Shown here: positions 25,201 to 33,555 of the stretch, one piece after another | Layout: every line of letters begins with the position of its first letter | Position numbering within the stretch: position 1 is the stretch's first letter | From: Actinomycetota bacterium | GTDB lineage: Bacteria; Actinomycetota; Geothermincolia; Geothermincolales; RBG-13-55-18 | Length of the DNA: 38,780 nt | Reading direction: 5' to 3' | Assembly: GCA_015711955.1 (NCBI GenBank) | Contig: JACVJK010000013.1 | Coordinates: 1-38,780, forward strand | Notes under the pieces: generated by a model | Databases searched by the model: none | Seen by the model: the letters and a program-made list of their open reading frames with translations, nothing else | What the model was told of the DNA's origin: nothing | Translations under genes and position numbers: made by a program

Positions 25201-26370
25201 GTGGAGAGGAAAGGAATCTGCGCCCCTCGAGGATTTCGGGCTGGAGCGGTGTCCTGTGGGATAAAGAGAGGAGGAGCCCTGGATCTTTGTCTGCTCCATG
25301 CCGAAGTTCCCTGCGCTGCGGCGGGAACCTTCACCCGCAACGCCTTCAAGGCGGCCCCGGTGCGCGTTACCATGGAGCATGTTTCCCGAGAGGGAAAGCT
25401 CCAGGCGGTGGTGGTGAATTCCGGAGTGGCCAACGCCTGGACGGGCGAGAAGGGCCTCGACGACGCTTCGAGCATGGCCGAGGAGGCGGCCCTACTTTTG
25501 GGCATACCCACGCACAGGGTGGCGGTGGCCAGCACCGGAACCATCGGAACCTATCTTCCCCTAGAGAAGGTCCGGGAGGGAATCCGAAAAGCCTTTCGGC
25601 TTCTGTCCGAGGATGGAGGGGAAGAGGCGGCGAGAGCCATCATGACCACCGATTCCTTCCCTAAGCTCGGGGAGTGGGAATTCGGCCCCTTCCGGGTGGG
25701 GGGCATGGCTAAGGGGGCGGGGATGATACATCCGGATATGGCCACCATGTTGGCATTCATCACCACCGACGCGGTCGTGGAACGTCCGTTGTTGGAAAAG
25801 GCCCTGAGGGAAGCAGTGGACCAAACCTTCAACCGCATCACCGTGGATGGGTGTACCAGCACCAACGACATGGTACTGGTCCTGGCCAGCGGCCTTTCCG
25901 GCTATTCCCCTTCCCGAAGCGAGCTGGAGGAGGCTCTTTTCCAGGCTTGTCGGCACCTTTCTCGCCTCATCGTGCGGGACGGCGAGGGGGCATCGCGTCT
26001 GATGAGGGTAAAGGTTGAGGGGGCCAGGGACGAAAGGGAGGCCAAAAAGGTGGCCTTCGCGGTGGCGGGTTCCCTCCTCGTTAAGACTGCCCTTTTCGGG
26101 GGTGACCCCAACTGGGGAAGGATAGTCCAGGCGGTGGGGGCGGCCGTTCCCGACGCCCAAGAAAAAGGGACCGAGGTCTCTGTGGGAGGAATAGTCCTGG
26201 CCCGGGACGGGATTCCGGCGGAGTATGACGAAGAAAAAGCGGTTGAGGCCTTCTCCCGGGAAGAGGTGGAGGTCACGGTTAGATTGTCCCGCGGGGAGGG
26301 CGCCTCGGAGGTCCTCACCTGCGACCTGGGTTACGAGTACATCCGCATAAACGCCGAATACAGGACCTGA
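25201..26370 (+). CDS. argJ: Bifunctional ornithine acetyltransferase / N-acetylglutamate synthase (ArgJ)
   Basis: The 389-residue autoproteolytic enzyme transfers the acetyl group from N-acetylornithine to glutamate, recycling acetate (and may also use acetyl-CoA). The self-cleavage site is intact: GAGMIHPDMA then Thr182 as new N-terminal nucleophile (TMLAFITTDA). Other conserved stretches are TRNAFKAAPV, NSGVANAWTG, STGTIGTYLP, TVDGCTSTND and GDPNWGRI. Presence of argJ means the cyclic pathway operates; argE is not needed here. The start is a GTG with GGGAG nine bases ahead. The C-terminus ends YIRINAEYRT as is usual. Confidence 0.96.
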   Translation: MERKGICAPRGFRAGAVSCGIKRGGALDLCLLHAEVPCAAAGTFTRNAFKAAPVRVTMEHVSREGKLQAVVVNSGVANAWTGEKGLDDASSMAEEAALLLGIPTHRVAVASTGTIGTYLPLEKVREGIRKAFRLLSEDGGEEAARAIMTTDSFPKLGEWEFGPFRVGGMAKGAGMIHPDMATMLAFITTDAVVERPLLEKALREAVDQTFNRITVDGCTSTNDMVLVLASGLSGYSPSRSELEEALFQACRHLSRLIVRDGEGASRLMRVKVEGARDEREAKKVAFAVAGSLLVKTALFGGDPNWGRIVQAVGAAVPDAQEKGTEVSVGGIVLARDGIPAEYDEEKAVEAFSREEVEVTVRLSRGEGASEVLTCDLGYEYIRINAEYRT

Positions 26371-26427
26371 TAGGGCGCGATGAAAAGTAAGGGATGAGTC
26401 TTGTGATATCCGGCATGGAGGTGGGCT

Positions 26428-27300
26428 ATGGGTGACGAGAAGTTGAAGGCCCGCATCCTCACCGAGGCGCTCCCCTTCATAAAGGAGTTCTACGACAAGA
26501 CAGTGGTGGTGAAAGTGGGGGGCAGCGCCCTGGAGGACCCGCAACTCAAGGAGTGGTTCGCCACGGACGTGGTTCTCATGCGCTACGTGGGAATGAACCC
26601 GGTGGTGGTTCACGGCGGGGGGCCTCAAGTGAGCGACCTCATGCGGCGGCTTTCCCTCGAAGTCCGCTTCGTGGACGGGCACAGGGTCACGGATGCCGCC
26701 GCCATGGAAGTGGTGAAGATGGTGTTGGTGGGAAAGATGAACAAGGAGATAGTGAACCTCATCAACGAGCACGGCACCTTGGCAGTGGGCCTTTCCGGAG
26801 AAGACGGCAGCCTGATATTGGCCCGTAAAAAAGTGCATCAGGGCAACGAAGGGACGGTGGACCTGGGATTCGTGGGGGAAGTGGAACGGGTCAACCCCAA
26901 GATTCTCCACAACCTGATCGAGAACGAGTTCATACCGGTGGTTGCCAGCATCGGGGTGGATGAGAGAGGGCAAAGTTACAACATCAACGCCGACCTGGTG
27001 GCGGGAGCGTTGGCCGAGGCCTTGGGGGCTTACAAGCTGGTCTACCTCACCGACGTAGACGGCATTATGCGCGATCTCGAAGACCCCACCACGTTGGTGC
27101 CCGAGCTGACGGCGGCGGAGGCCGAGAAGATGCTGGAGGAAGGGCAAGTGGATAAGGGAATGATACCCAAGGTGAGGAGCTGCGTGCGAGCAGTCCGTGG
27201 CGGGGTTCACCGGGCCCACATCATCAACGGCCGGAGGGAGCACGCCTTGATATTGGAGCTTTTCACCGACTCCGGCGTGGGCACTATGATCAGCCCGTGA
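26428..27300 (+). CDS. argB: Acetylglutamate kinase
   Basis: The 290-residue amino-acid kinase phosphorylates N-acetylglutamate, step 2 of the pathway. VVKVGGSALEDP holds the ATP-binding Lys; VVHGGGPQVSDLMRRL binds the substrate; NINADLVAGALAEAL and the VGTMI ending are conserved. The N-terminal helix (about 1-25, KARILTEALPFIKEFYD) is the extension seen in hexameric, arginine-inhibited NAGKs, so feedback inhibition by arginine is likely (inference). GGAGGTGGGCT precedes the ATG. The gene is 57 bases after argJ. Confidence 0.97.
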   Translation: MGDEKLKARILTEALPFIKEFYDKTVVVKVGGSALEDPQLKEWFATDVVLMRYVGMNPVVVHGGGPQVSDLMRRLSLEVRFVDGHRVTDAAAMEVVKMVLVGKMNKEIVNLINEHGTLAVGLSGEDGSLILARKKVHQGNEGTVDLGFVGEVERVNPKILHNLIENEFIPVVASIGVDERGQSYNINADLVAGALAEALGAYKLVYLTDVDGIMRDLEDPTTLVPELTAAEAEKMLEEGQVDKGMIPKVRSCVRAVRGGVHRAHIINGRREHALILELFTDSGVGTMISP

Positions 27301-27355
27301 GGTCGCTGGCCGTTCTTTGGGAGAAAGATAGAGTCGCACCTGCGAGAAATTGAGC

Positions 27356-27373
27356 GCCAAAAACGTTTTTGGC
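27356..27373. promoter_or_regulatory. Perfect 18-base palindrome between argB and argD
   Basis: The sequence gccaaaaacgtttttggc is completely symmetric with no loop, 56 bases after argB and 65 bases before argD. It is operator-like, but differs from the ARG boxes near argC. No regulator can be assigned. Confidence 0.5.
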
Positions 27374-27437
27374 CATAAAACAGCAAGTCTGAAGCGAGAT
27401 CATATGGCAGGGAAAGCTGCCAGGAGGCCAGGGAGAC

Positions 27438-28679
27438 ATGGAAGGAAATAACATGGAGAACTCGATGAGCCTGATGGAAGCGCAGAAGAAGGAGAGGGAG
27501 TGGCTTCTTCACACCTATAGGCGTTTCCCCGTCCTCTTCGTCGAGGGAAGGGGAACCAAGCTCTGGGACGATCGAGGGAAAGAGTATCTGGACATGGCCG
27601 CTGGCCTGGGCACCTGTGTCCTGGGGCATGCCCACCCCTCGGTGGCCAAGGCCGTCTCGGAGGTGGTGTTCCGCCTTCAGCACGTCTGCAACCTCTACTA
27701 CACCGAACCCCAGCTGAGGTTGGCGGAAGAGCTCGTGAGTAGGTCCTTTCCGGGAAAGGTCTTTCTATGCAACAGCGGCACTGAGGCCAATGAGGCGGCC
27801 ATCAAGCTGGTTCGAAAGTATATGAGGGTCAGAGGCGAGGAGAGGTACGTGATCGTGTCCGCGTTGCGCTCTTTCCATGGTCGTACTCTGGGTTCCCTGG
27901 CTGCCACCGGCCAACCGGACAAGGCGGTCCCTTTCTCCCCGTTGCCCCAGGGTTTTATCCACGTTCCCTTCAACGATCTGGGCGCCATGGAGGAGGCCCT
28001 GAGGGACCCCAGGGTGAGCGCTGTGATGCTTGAGCCAATACAGGGGGAAGCGGGAGTTTATCCCGCAAGCCAGGAATATCTCCATGGGGTGGCTGAGCTT
28101 TGCCGGGAGCGGGGCGCCCTTTTAGTCTTGGATGAGGTGCAGACGGGCATGGGAAGGACCGGTGAGCTCTTCGCATGGCAGCGCTATGGGGTTCGGCCAG
28201 ACGTGATGACCTTGGCCAAGGGATTGGCCAACGGGCTTCCCATAGGAGCGGTGGTGGCTTCGGTAGAAGTGGCCCAGGCCATGGCTCCCGGGGATCACGG
28301 GAGCACTTTCGGCGGAAATCCGGTTACCTGTGCCGCGGCCCTGGCCACCTTGAGGACCCTCCAAGAGGAGGACTTGCTGGAGAACGCCTCCAGAGTGGGG
28401 GATCATATGCGACGTCGTCTCTGGGAAGTGTCGCAGAGCTTGGGAGCCGGGTTCGAGGTCAGGGGTGCGGGGTTGATGCTGGCCCTGGAGGTGGAGGGCA
28501 TGGATGCCTGGGAAGTGGCCCTGAGATGTCTTGCCAGGGGCCTGGTGGTGAACCCGGTGGGGCCCCAGACCTTACGGTTCCTGCCGCCTTTGTGCTTGAG
28601 CAGGGAAGAGGTGGACGTGGCAGCGGGTATCCTTGCCGCCGTCCTGGAGGAGATGAAGGGAAGCGAGGTAGCATCGTGA
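27438..28679 (+). CDS. argD: Acetylornithine aminotransferase
   Basis: The 413-residue class III PLP aminotransferase converts N-acetylglutamate semialdehyde to N-acetylornithine, step 4. The PLP lysine is Lys261 in LAKGLANGLPIG. The cofactor site has LDEVQTGMGRTG, and FLCNSGTEANEAAIKL matches the family. There are two candidate ATGs (27438 and 27453), each with a plausible site; the first is used. The stop codon overlaps the ATG of argF (TGATG), the only overlapping pair in the cluster, so translation is coupled. Confidence 0.95.
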   Translation: MEGNNMENSMSLMEAQKKEREWLLHTYRRFPVLFVEGRGTKLWDDRGKEYLDMAAGLGTCVLGHAHPSVAKAVSEVVFRLQHVCNLYYTEPQLRLAEELVSRSFPGKVFLCNSGTEANEAAIKLVRKYMRVRGEERYVIVSALRSFHGRTLGSLAATGQPDKAVPFSPLPQGFIHVPFNDLGAMEEALRDPRVSAVMLEPIQGEAGVYPASQEYLHGVAELCRERGALLVLDEVQTGMGRTGELFAWQRYGVRPDVMTLAKGLANGLPIGAVVASVEVAQAMAPGDHGSTFGGNPVTCAAALATLRTLQEEDLLENASRVGDHMRRRLWEVSQSLGAGFEVRGAGLMLALEVEGMDAWEVALRCLARGLVVNPVGPQTLRFLPPLCLSREEVDVAAGILAAVLEEMKGSEVAS

Positions 28680-29611
28680 TGGAGGAAGGGTTCCTTGTGG
28701 GAAGGGATCTTTTGAGCGTGGCCGACTTGAGTTCCTCGGAGCTCTCGGCGGTACTGGACAGGGCGGAGGACTTCAAGCGCAAGCTCCGCAGGGGGGAGGT
28801 AGATCAGCGGTTGAGGGGCAGGCTGGTGGCCCTCATCTTCGAAAAACCCTCCACCCGGACCCGGGTCTCCTTCGAGGCGGCGGTTTATCACTTGGGGGGG
28901 AAGCCCTTGGTGCTTCACGCTGGCGAGCTCCAGCTGGGCAGGGGCGAGACGGTGGGGGATACGGGCAGGGTGCTTTCCCGATACGTCCACGCCATTGCAC
29001 TGCGCACCTTCTCCCAGTCCACCTTGGAGGAGTTGGCAAGGGCGGCCACCGTGCCGGTGATCAACGCTTTGAGCGACCTGGAACACCCCTGTCAGATACT
29101 GGCGGACCTGATGACCATGAGGGAGGTCTGGGGAGACCTGGAGGGCCTTCAGGTGGCATATCTGGGAGATGGAAACAACGTGGCCAACTCCCTGTGTTTG
29201 GGATGCGCCCTGGTGGGCGCGGATTTGCGGATGGGATGCCCTCCCGGTTATGAACCGGATCCCTCCGTCCTGGAAAAGGCCTGGACGCTGGGGGGAAGGG
29301 ACTCGGTGAGGGTGGTCCACCAGCCCGAGGAGGCGGCGAAAGGGGCCCACGTGGTCTACACCGATGTCTGGGTCTCCATGGGCCAGGAGGGAAGCGAGGG
29401 CAAGAAGGAGGCCCTCATGCCCTTTCAGGTCAACGCCGCCCTCTTGGCCCATGCCCATCCCCGAGCGGTGGTAATGCACTGTCTTCCCGCTCACCGGGGG
29501 GAGGAGATCACCGACGAGGTTTTGGACGGGCCTCGCTCGGTGGTATGGGACCAAGCCGAGAACCGTATGCACGTGCAAGCCGCTCTTTTGGAGATGCTCT
29601 TGGTGGGGTGA
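28679..29611 (+). CDS. argF: Ornithine carbamoyltransferase
   Basis: The 310-residue enzyme joins ornithine and carbamoyl phosphate to give citrulline, step 6. Motifs: EKPSTRTR (55-62, carbamoyl phosphate), HPCQILADL (substrate binding), DVWVSMGQE, and the HCLPAHRGEEITDEV active-site loop. The ATG at 28679 is in the argD stop overlap (a GTG one codon earlier is also possible). A much longer upstream open frame runs back into argD but is a shadow of it. GAGG lies 12 bases ahead. Confidence 0.96.
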   Translation: MEEGFLVGRDLLSVADLSSSELSAVLDRAEDFKRKLRRGEVDQRLRGRLVALIFEKPSTRTRVSFEAAVYHLGGKPLVLHAGELQLGRGETVGDTGRVLSRYVHAIALRTFSQSTLEELARAATVPVINALSDLEHPCQILADLMTMREVWGDLEGLQVAYLGDGNNVANSLCLGCALVGADLRMGCPPGYEPDPSVLEKAWTLGGRDSVRVVHQPEEAAKGAHVVYTDVWVSMGQEGSEGKKEALMPFQVNAALLAHAHPRAVVMHCLPAHRGEEITDEVLDGPRSVVWDQAENRMHVQAALLEMLLVG

Positions 29612-29779
29612 GGAGATGCTTTGGGTTCAAGGCTTTTCCATCTGCCCGGCGCGAGGATGGAACTGCCTGAACGAGGCCCTTGTCGATGAGGATCGATGAG
29701 ATGACGAGAGGATCAATGGATCTTTCGAGGGAAAAATCTCACAAGGTGGGTCAAGGCTTGGGGCTCGGGGGCAAAGGAA

Positions 29780-30247
29780 GTGGCTTCTGAGCGGGAAAGA
29801 AGGCTTCAGGAGATCCGGGAGATTCTCACCCGTTTTCCCTCCACCCAGAGGGAGATAGCGGAGGAGTTAGCCCGAAGGGGCTATCGCGTGGAACTTTCCA
29901 CCGTTTCCCGGGACCTCAGGGCGTTGGGGGCGGTGCGGGTTACCAACCGTGGCTGGGGGGCAGTCTATTCCCTTCCGCAGAACCTCCCTCCCACCCCAGA
30001 AGGGGAGGGAGAGCTGGCCCGGGGCCTTAGAGATTTCCTTTTGCGGGCGGAGGCCAGCGGGAATCTGGTGGTACTCCACACCGGTCCTGGCAACGCCCAG
30101 GCCTTGGCGGCCCTGCTGGACCGCGCCCGATTGCCGGAGGTGGTGGGGACTGTGGCGGGAGACGACACCATCATCATGGTAGTGAGGGAGGGTCATGACG
30201 CTCGCCATCTGGCCTCCAAGCTCCGGCGGATGGCCGGTCTTGATTGA
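29780..30247 (+). CDS. argR: Arginine repressor ArgR
   Basis: The 155-residue regulator has an N-terminal winged helix (about 1-70; STQREIAEELARRGYRVELSTVSRDLRALGAV) and a C-terminal arginine-binding, hexamerising domain (about 80-155) with the GDDTIIMV motif. It binds 18-base boxes when arginine is high; two such boxes lie before argC. The start is a GTG; AAAGG abuts it, so translation initiation may be weak. It sits between argF and argG, the usual actinobacterial position, and is therefore likely autoregulated. Confidence 0.95.
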   Translation: MASERERRLQEIREILTRFPSTQREIAEELARRGYRVELSTVSRDLRALGAVRVTNRGWGAVYSLPQNLPPTPEGEGELARGLRDFLLRAEASGNLVVLHTGPGNAQALAALLDRARLPEVVGTVAGDDTIIMVVREGHDARHLASKLRRMAGLD

Positions 30248-30539
30248 GCGCCTTTTGGTGAGGGATAGGTTGATCATGTCATTGGTTCCCGGGATTTTTG
30301 TGTATTTCTGGCTCTTCACGGGAGCCAGCGAGGGGCCGAGGAGGCTTGAGCGCCCGCTTTCTTGGTCGGATCAGGATGAAAGGCATTCGTGGGCGCCCGA
30401 TGTCTCAGGGGCCTTCGTCCACCTGGAACGGGGGCTGCCCGGGAGACGGGCGAAAGGAAGTAGTGCGGAGTCGTGCATAGCTGCTGGTTCGTGAAGATCG
30501 GGTCAGAGGTCGTGAGGTGGGGCCGCAGGAGGTGAGAGG

Positions 30540-31736
30540 ATGAAGGACCTGGTTATCTTGGCCTATTCTGGCGGATTGGACACTTCGGTGGCCATACCGT
30601 GGCTCAAGGAGCGGTACGGGTACGATGTGGTGGCCCTCTCGGCTGACTTAGGGCAGCCAGGGGATCTGGAGGCGGTGAGACAAAAGGCGTTGCGAATAGG
30701 GGCGGTGGACGCCGTCACCTTGGACCTGAAAGAGGTCTTCGTCGAGGAGTTCGTCCTTCCGGCCCTCAAGGCCAACGCATTGTATGAAGGCAAGTATCCC
30801 CTGGCCACCTCCTTGGCCCGGCCCCTCATCGCCCGGGCGCTGGTGGAAGAGGCGGAGAGGAGAGGAGCGAAGGCGGTGGCACACGGGTGCACCGGCAAGG
30901 GAAACGACCAGGTGCGTTTCGACGTGACGGTGATGGCTTTGGCTCCCCACCTGCGCATCGTAGCCCCTTTGAGGGAGTGGAACATGTCCCGAGAGGAGGA
31001 GATTGAGTACGCCAAGGAAAGGGGCGTTCCTGTGTCGGTTACCCGGGAAAGCCCTTATTCCGTGGACGAGAACCTGTGGGGAAGGAGCTGTGAGGCGGGG
31101 GTGCTGGAGGACCCTTGGGCGGAGCCGCCGGAAGACGCATATGCCTGGACGGTCTCGCCTCGGCAAGCTCCCGATGAACCCGAGTACCTGGAGATAGGGT
31201 TCTTAAGGGGACGCCCCGTGTCCCTGAACGGCGAGGAGTTGGATTTGGTCACGTTGGTGGACAGGCTGAACCGGTTGGGAGGCCGTCACGGCGTTGGCCG
31301 TATCGACATGGTGGAGAACCGCCTAGTGGGGATCAAGTCCCGGGAGATCTACGAGGCGCCGGCGGCCCTCATCCTCATAGAGGCCCACCGGGCTTTGGAG
31401 GAGTTGACGCTCACTCGGGAGACCATGCATTTCAAACCGCTTTTGGAGCAGAAGTTCGCCGAGCTGGTCTATTACGGGCTTTGGTACGAACCCCTGAGGG
31501 AGGCGGTTACGACGGCGGTGGAGGTCACCCAAAGGTGGGTTACGGGTGAGGTGAGGGTGAAACTGTTCAAGGGACAATGCATGGTGGTGGGAAGGAAGAG
31601 TCCCCATTCCCTTTACGAGTATTCCCTCGCCACCTACGACCGGCAGGATCGCTTCCGCCATGAATCCAGTCAAGGGTTCATCGAGCTGTGGGGCCTTCCC
31701 CTCAAGGTATGGGGAAGCAGGCAAAGGACGGTATGA
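30540..31736 (+). CDS. argG: Argininosuccinate synthase
   Basis: The 398-residue enzyme condenses citrulline and aspartate using ATP, step 7. AYSGGLDTSVAIPWL is the PP-loop; AHGCTGKGNDQVRFD and SPYSVDENLWGRSCEAG are family signatures. CAGGAGGTGAGAGG precedes the ATG, an ideal site. It is separated from argR by 292 bases, in which a 7-bp hairpin (30308-30328) occurs but no gene. Confidence 0.97.
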   Translation: MKDLVILAYSGGLDTSVAIPWLKERYGYDVVALSADLGQPGDLEAVRQKALRIGAVDAVTLDLKEVFVEEFVLPALKANALYEGKYPLATSLARPLIARALVEEAERRGAKAVAHGCTGKGNDQVRFDVTVMALAPHLRIVAPLREWNMSREEEIEYAKERGVPVSVTRESPYSVDENLWGRSCEAGVLEDPWAEPPEDAYAWTVSPRQAPDEPEYLEIGFLRGRPVSLNGEELDLVTLVDRLNRLGGRHGVGRIDMVENRLVGIKSREIYEAPAALILIEAHRALEELTLTRETMHFKPLLEQKFAELVYYGLWYEPLREAVTTAVEVTQRWVTGEVRVKLFKGQCMVVGRKSPHSLYEYSLATYDRQDRFRHESSQGFIELWGLPLKVWGSRQRTV

Positions 31737-31873
31737 CACTGCGGCTTTTATCGACGTTCCCTCGGACTCCTCATAGTAGCAGGCGGGGATGAGGGATCAC
31801 CGGAGCACACCTATGCGGGGAAAGTCATGCTCTGAGCTCAATCCAGCGGTGGCGTCAAGGGTATTAAAGTGGC

Positions 31874-31906
31874 CCCTCGGCCACCCCGAGGGAATATCAT
31901 TGATAT
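31874..31906 (+). promoter_or_regulatory. Hairpin plus adjoining palindrome before argH
   Basis: ccctcgg (31874-31880) pairs with ccgaggg (31886-31892) around a 5-base loop. Directly after comes atatcattgatat (31894-31906), a perfect dyad with one central base. argH starts 38 bases later. The role is unknown; an operator or a leader structure is possible. Confidence 0.5.
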
Positions 31907-31944
31907 GAGCGCAGGATGAGTTTTAGGCAGAAGAGGGGGGTATC

Positions 31945-33357
31945 ATGAAGTTATGGGGGGGTAGATTCGACAAGGAGACCAACGAGCTGGTCTTTTCCTT
32001 CACTCAATCCCTTTCCTTCGACCGCAGGCTTCTGCCCTATGACCTCAGGGTCACACGGGCTCATGCTCGAGCCCTGGGGGAATGCGGGGTGCTCGACCCC
32101 GAGGAGCTTCAGAAGGTCTTGAGTACGTTGGACGCGCTTGAGGAGGAGGCGGAACAGGGCACCTTTCCCTTTGCCGGCGAGGAAGACGTGCACACCGCGG
32201 TGGAGCGCCAATTGGTAGAGCGCTTGGGGGCCACGGGCGCCAAGCTCAGGGCTGCCAGAAGCCGTAACGACCAGGTCGCCGCCGATCTGCGGCTGTTGTT
32301 GATGGAGGAAAGCGGTAACCTGGTGCAGTTGCTGGGCCGGCTCATGGAAGTGATCTTGGAGAGGGCGGAAGAGTATTTGGGGGCGGTGATGCCCGGTTTC
32401 ACCCACCTCCAGCCTGCTCAGCCGGTGCTGCTCTCCCACCACCTCCTGGCCTATTTCGAGATGTTTCGCAGGGACACGGAGAGGTTTTTGCAGGCTCGCC
32501 GGAGCGCCGATTACTGTCCCTTGGGCAGCGGGGCCTTGGCGGGCGTGACCTTCCCCCTCCCTCGCCGCTACATGGCGGACGAGCTGGGATTCTCCCGGGT
32601 TACCGCCAATTCCATGGACGCAGTGGCCGATCGCGACTTCGTCCTGGATTTCCTCCATGCCTGCGTTGTTTTGATGTCCCACCTCTCCCGCCTGGGGGAG
32701 GAGATTGTGCTATGGTGCTCCCCCGCCTTCGGTTTCGTGGTGTTGGACGAGGCTTTCGCCACCGGGTCCTCCATCATGCCCCAGAAAATGAACCCGGATG
32801 TGGCGGAATTGGTGAGGGCAAAGGCTGGAAGGGTGCTGGGGAGCTATGTAGCCGTGGCTCATGTCCTCAAGGCGCTGCCCCTCACCTATAACCGGGACTT
32901 GCAGGAGGACAAGGAAAACCTGTTCGACGCCCTGGACCAGGTGAAGGGTTGTCTTCGGGTGACGGTGGAGATGCTTTCCACCCTGGAGTTCAGGACGGAC
33001 CGCATGAGAGAGGCGGCTGGGGAAGGGTTTACCAACGCCACCGACCTGGCTGATTATCTGGTCCGCAAGGGCTTGCCCTTTCTTCGGGCCCATGAGGTGG
33101 CGGGAAGGCTAGTGCGCATCTGTCTCGAGAGGGGAATAGGACTGGAAGAGCTGCCTTTGGAGGAATATCGGAAGGTGGAACCCGCCGTGGAGGAGGACTT
33201 GTACGAGGCCATATCCTTGGAAAAGTGCTTGAAGGCCCGAGACCTGGAGGGGGGCACCGCCCCCTCTCGGGTAGAGCAGGCCCTGAGGGAGGCCCGGGAT
33301 TGGCTGGAAAAAGAGAGGGAAAAGTGGATGGGGGGCTTCCTGCATCTCGCCCCATGA
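31945..33357 (+). CDS. argH: Argininosuccinate lyase
   Basis: The 470-residue fumarase/aspartase-superfamily enzyme splits argininosuccinate to arginine and fumarate, the last step. It starts MKLWGGRF as is typical. The family signature GSSIMPQKMNPD lies at 274-285. Conserved AARSRNDQVAADLRL and TGLxPAQPVLLSHH-like stretches (FTHLQPAQPVLLSHH) are present. GAGGGGGGTATC lies ahead of the ATG. It ends the arginine set. Confidence 0.96.
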   Translation: MKLWGGRFDKETNELVFSFTQSLSFDRRLLPYDLRVTRAHARALGECGVLDPEELQKVLSTLDALEEEAEQGTFPFAGEEDVHTAVERQLVERLGATGAKLRAARSRNDQVAADLRLLLMEESGNLVQLLGRLMEVILERAEEYLGAVMPGFTHLQPAQPVLLSHHLLAYFEMFRRDTERFLQARRSADYCPLGSGALAGVTFPLPRRYMADELGFSRVTANSMDAVADRDFVLDFLHACVVLMSHLSRLGEEIVLWCSPAFGFVVLDEAFATGSSIMPQKMNPDVAELVRAKAGRVLGSYVAVAHVLKALPLTYNRDLQEDKENLFDALDQVKGCLRVTVEMLSTLEFRTDRMREAAGEGFTNATDLADYLVRKGLPFLRAHEVAGRLVRICLERGIGLEELPLEEYRKVEPAVEEDLYEAISLEKCLKARDLEGGTAPSRVEQALREARDWLEKEREKWMGGFLHLAP

Positions 33358-33555
33358 AAGAAGGAAATTGACATCGTTTGGCCTCAAGGTTCGGACGGAG
33401 GGCAGTTGCGACAACCTGTCATGGGTGAAACGGGGACGGGAGATCCCGGGGAGGGCATGTCCCGTTCAGCGGATCGCCTTGACTTTTTCAGGGAACTTGT
33501 TCAGGGAAAAGGGAAGGACTGCTCAGCCTGATAACCTTTCGGACGGTGGTTGTTC

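Noticed and set aside
25561-27360. 599-codon minus-strand open frame over argJ/argB
   Set aside because: His/Val/Gln-rich mirror of the real genes, with no motif or start site.
28175-28678. Long 5' extension of argF into argD
   Set aside because: Gly/Arg-rich shadow of argD; the family start is at 28679.
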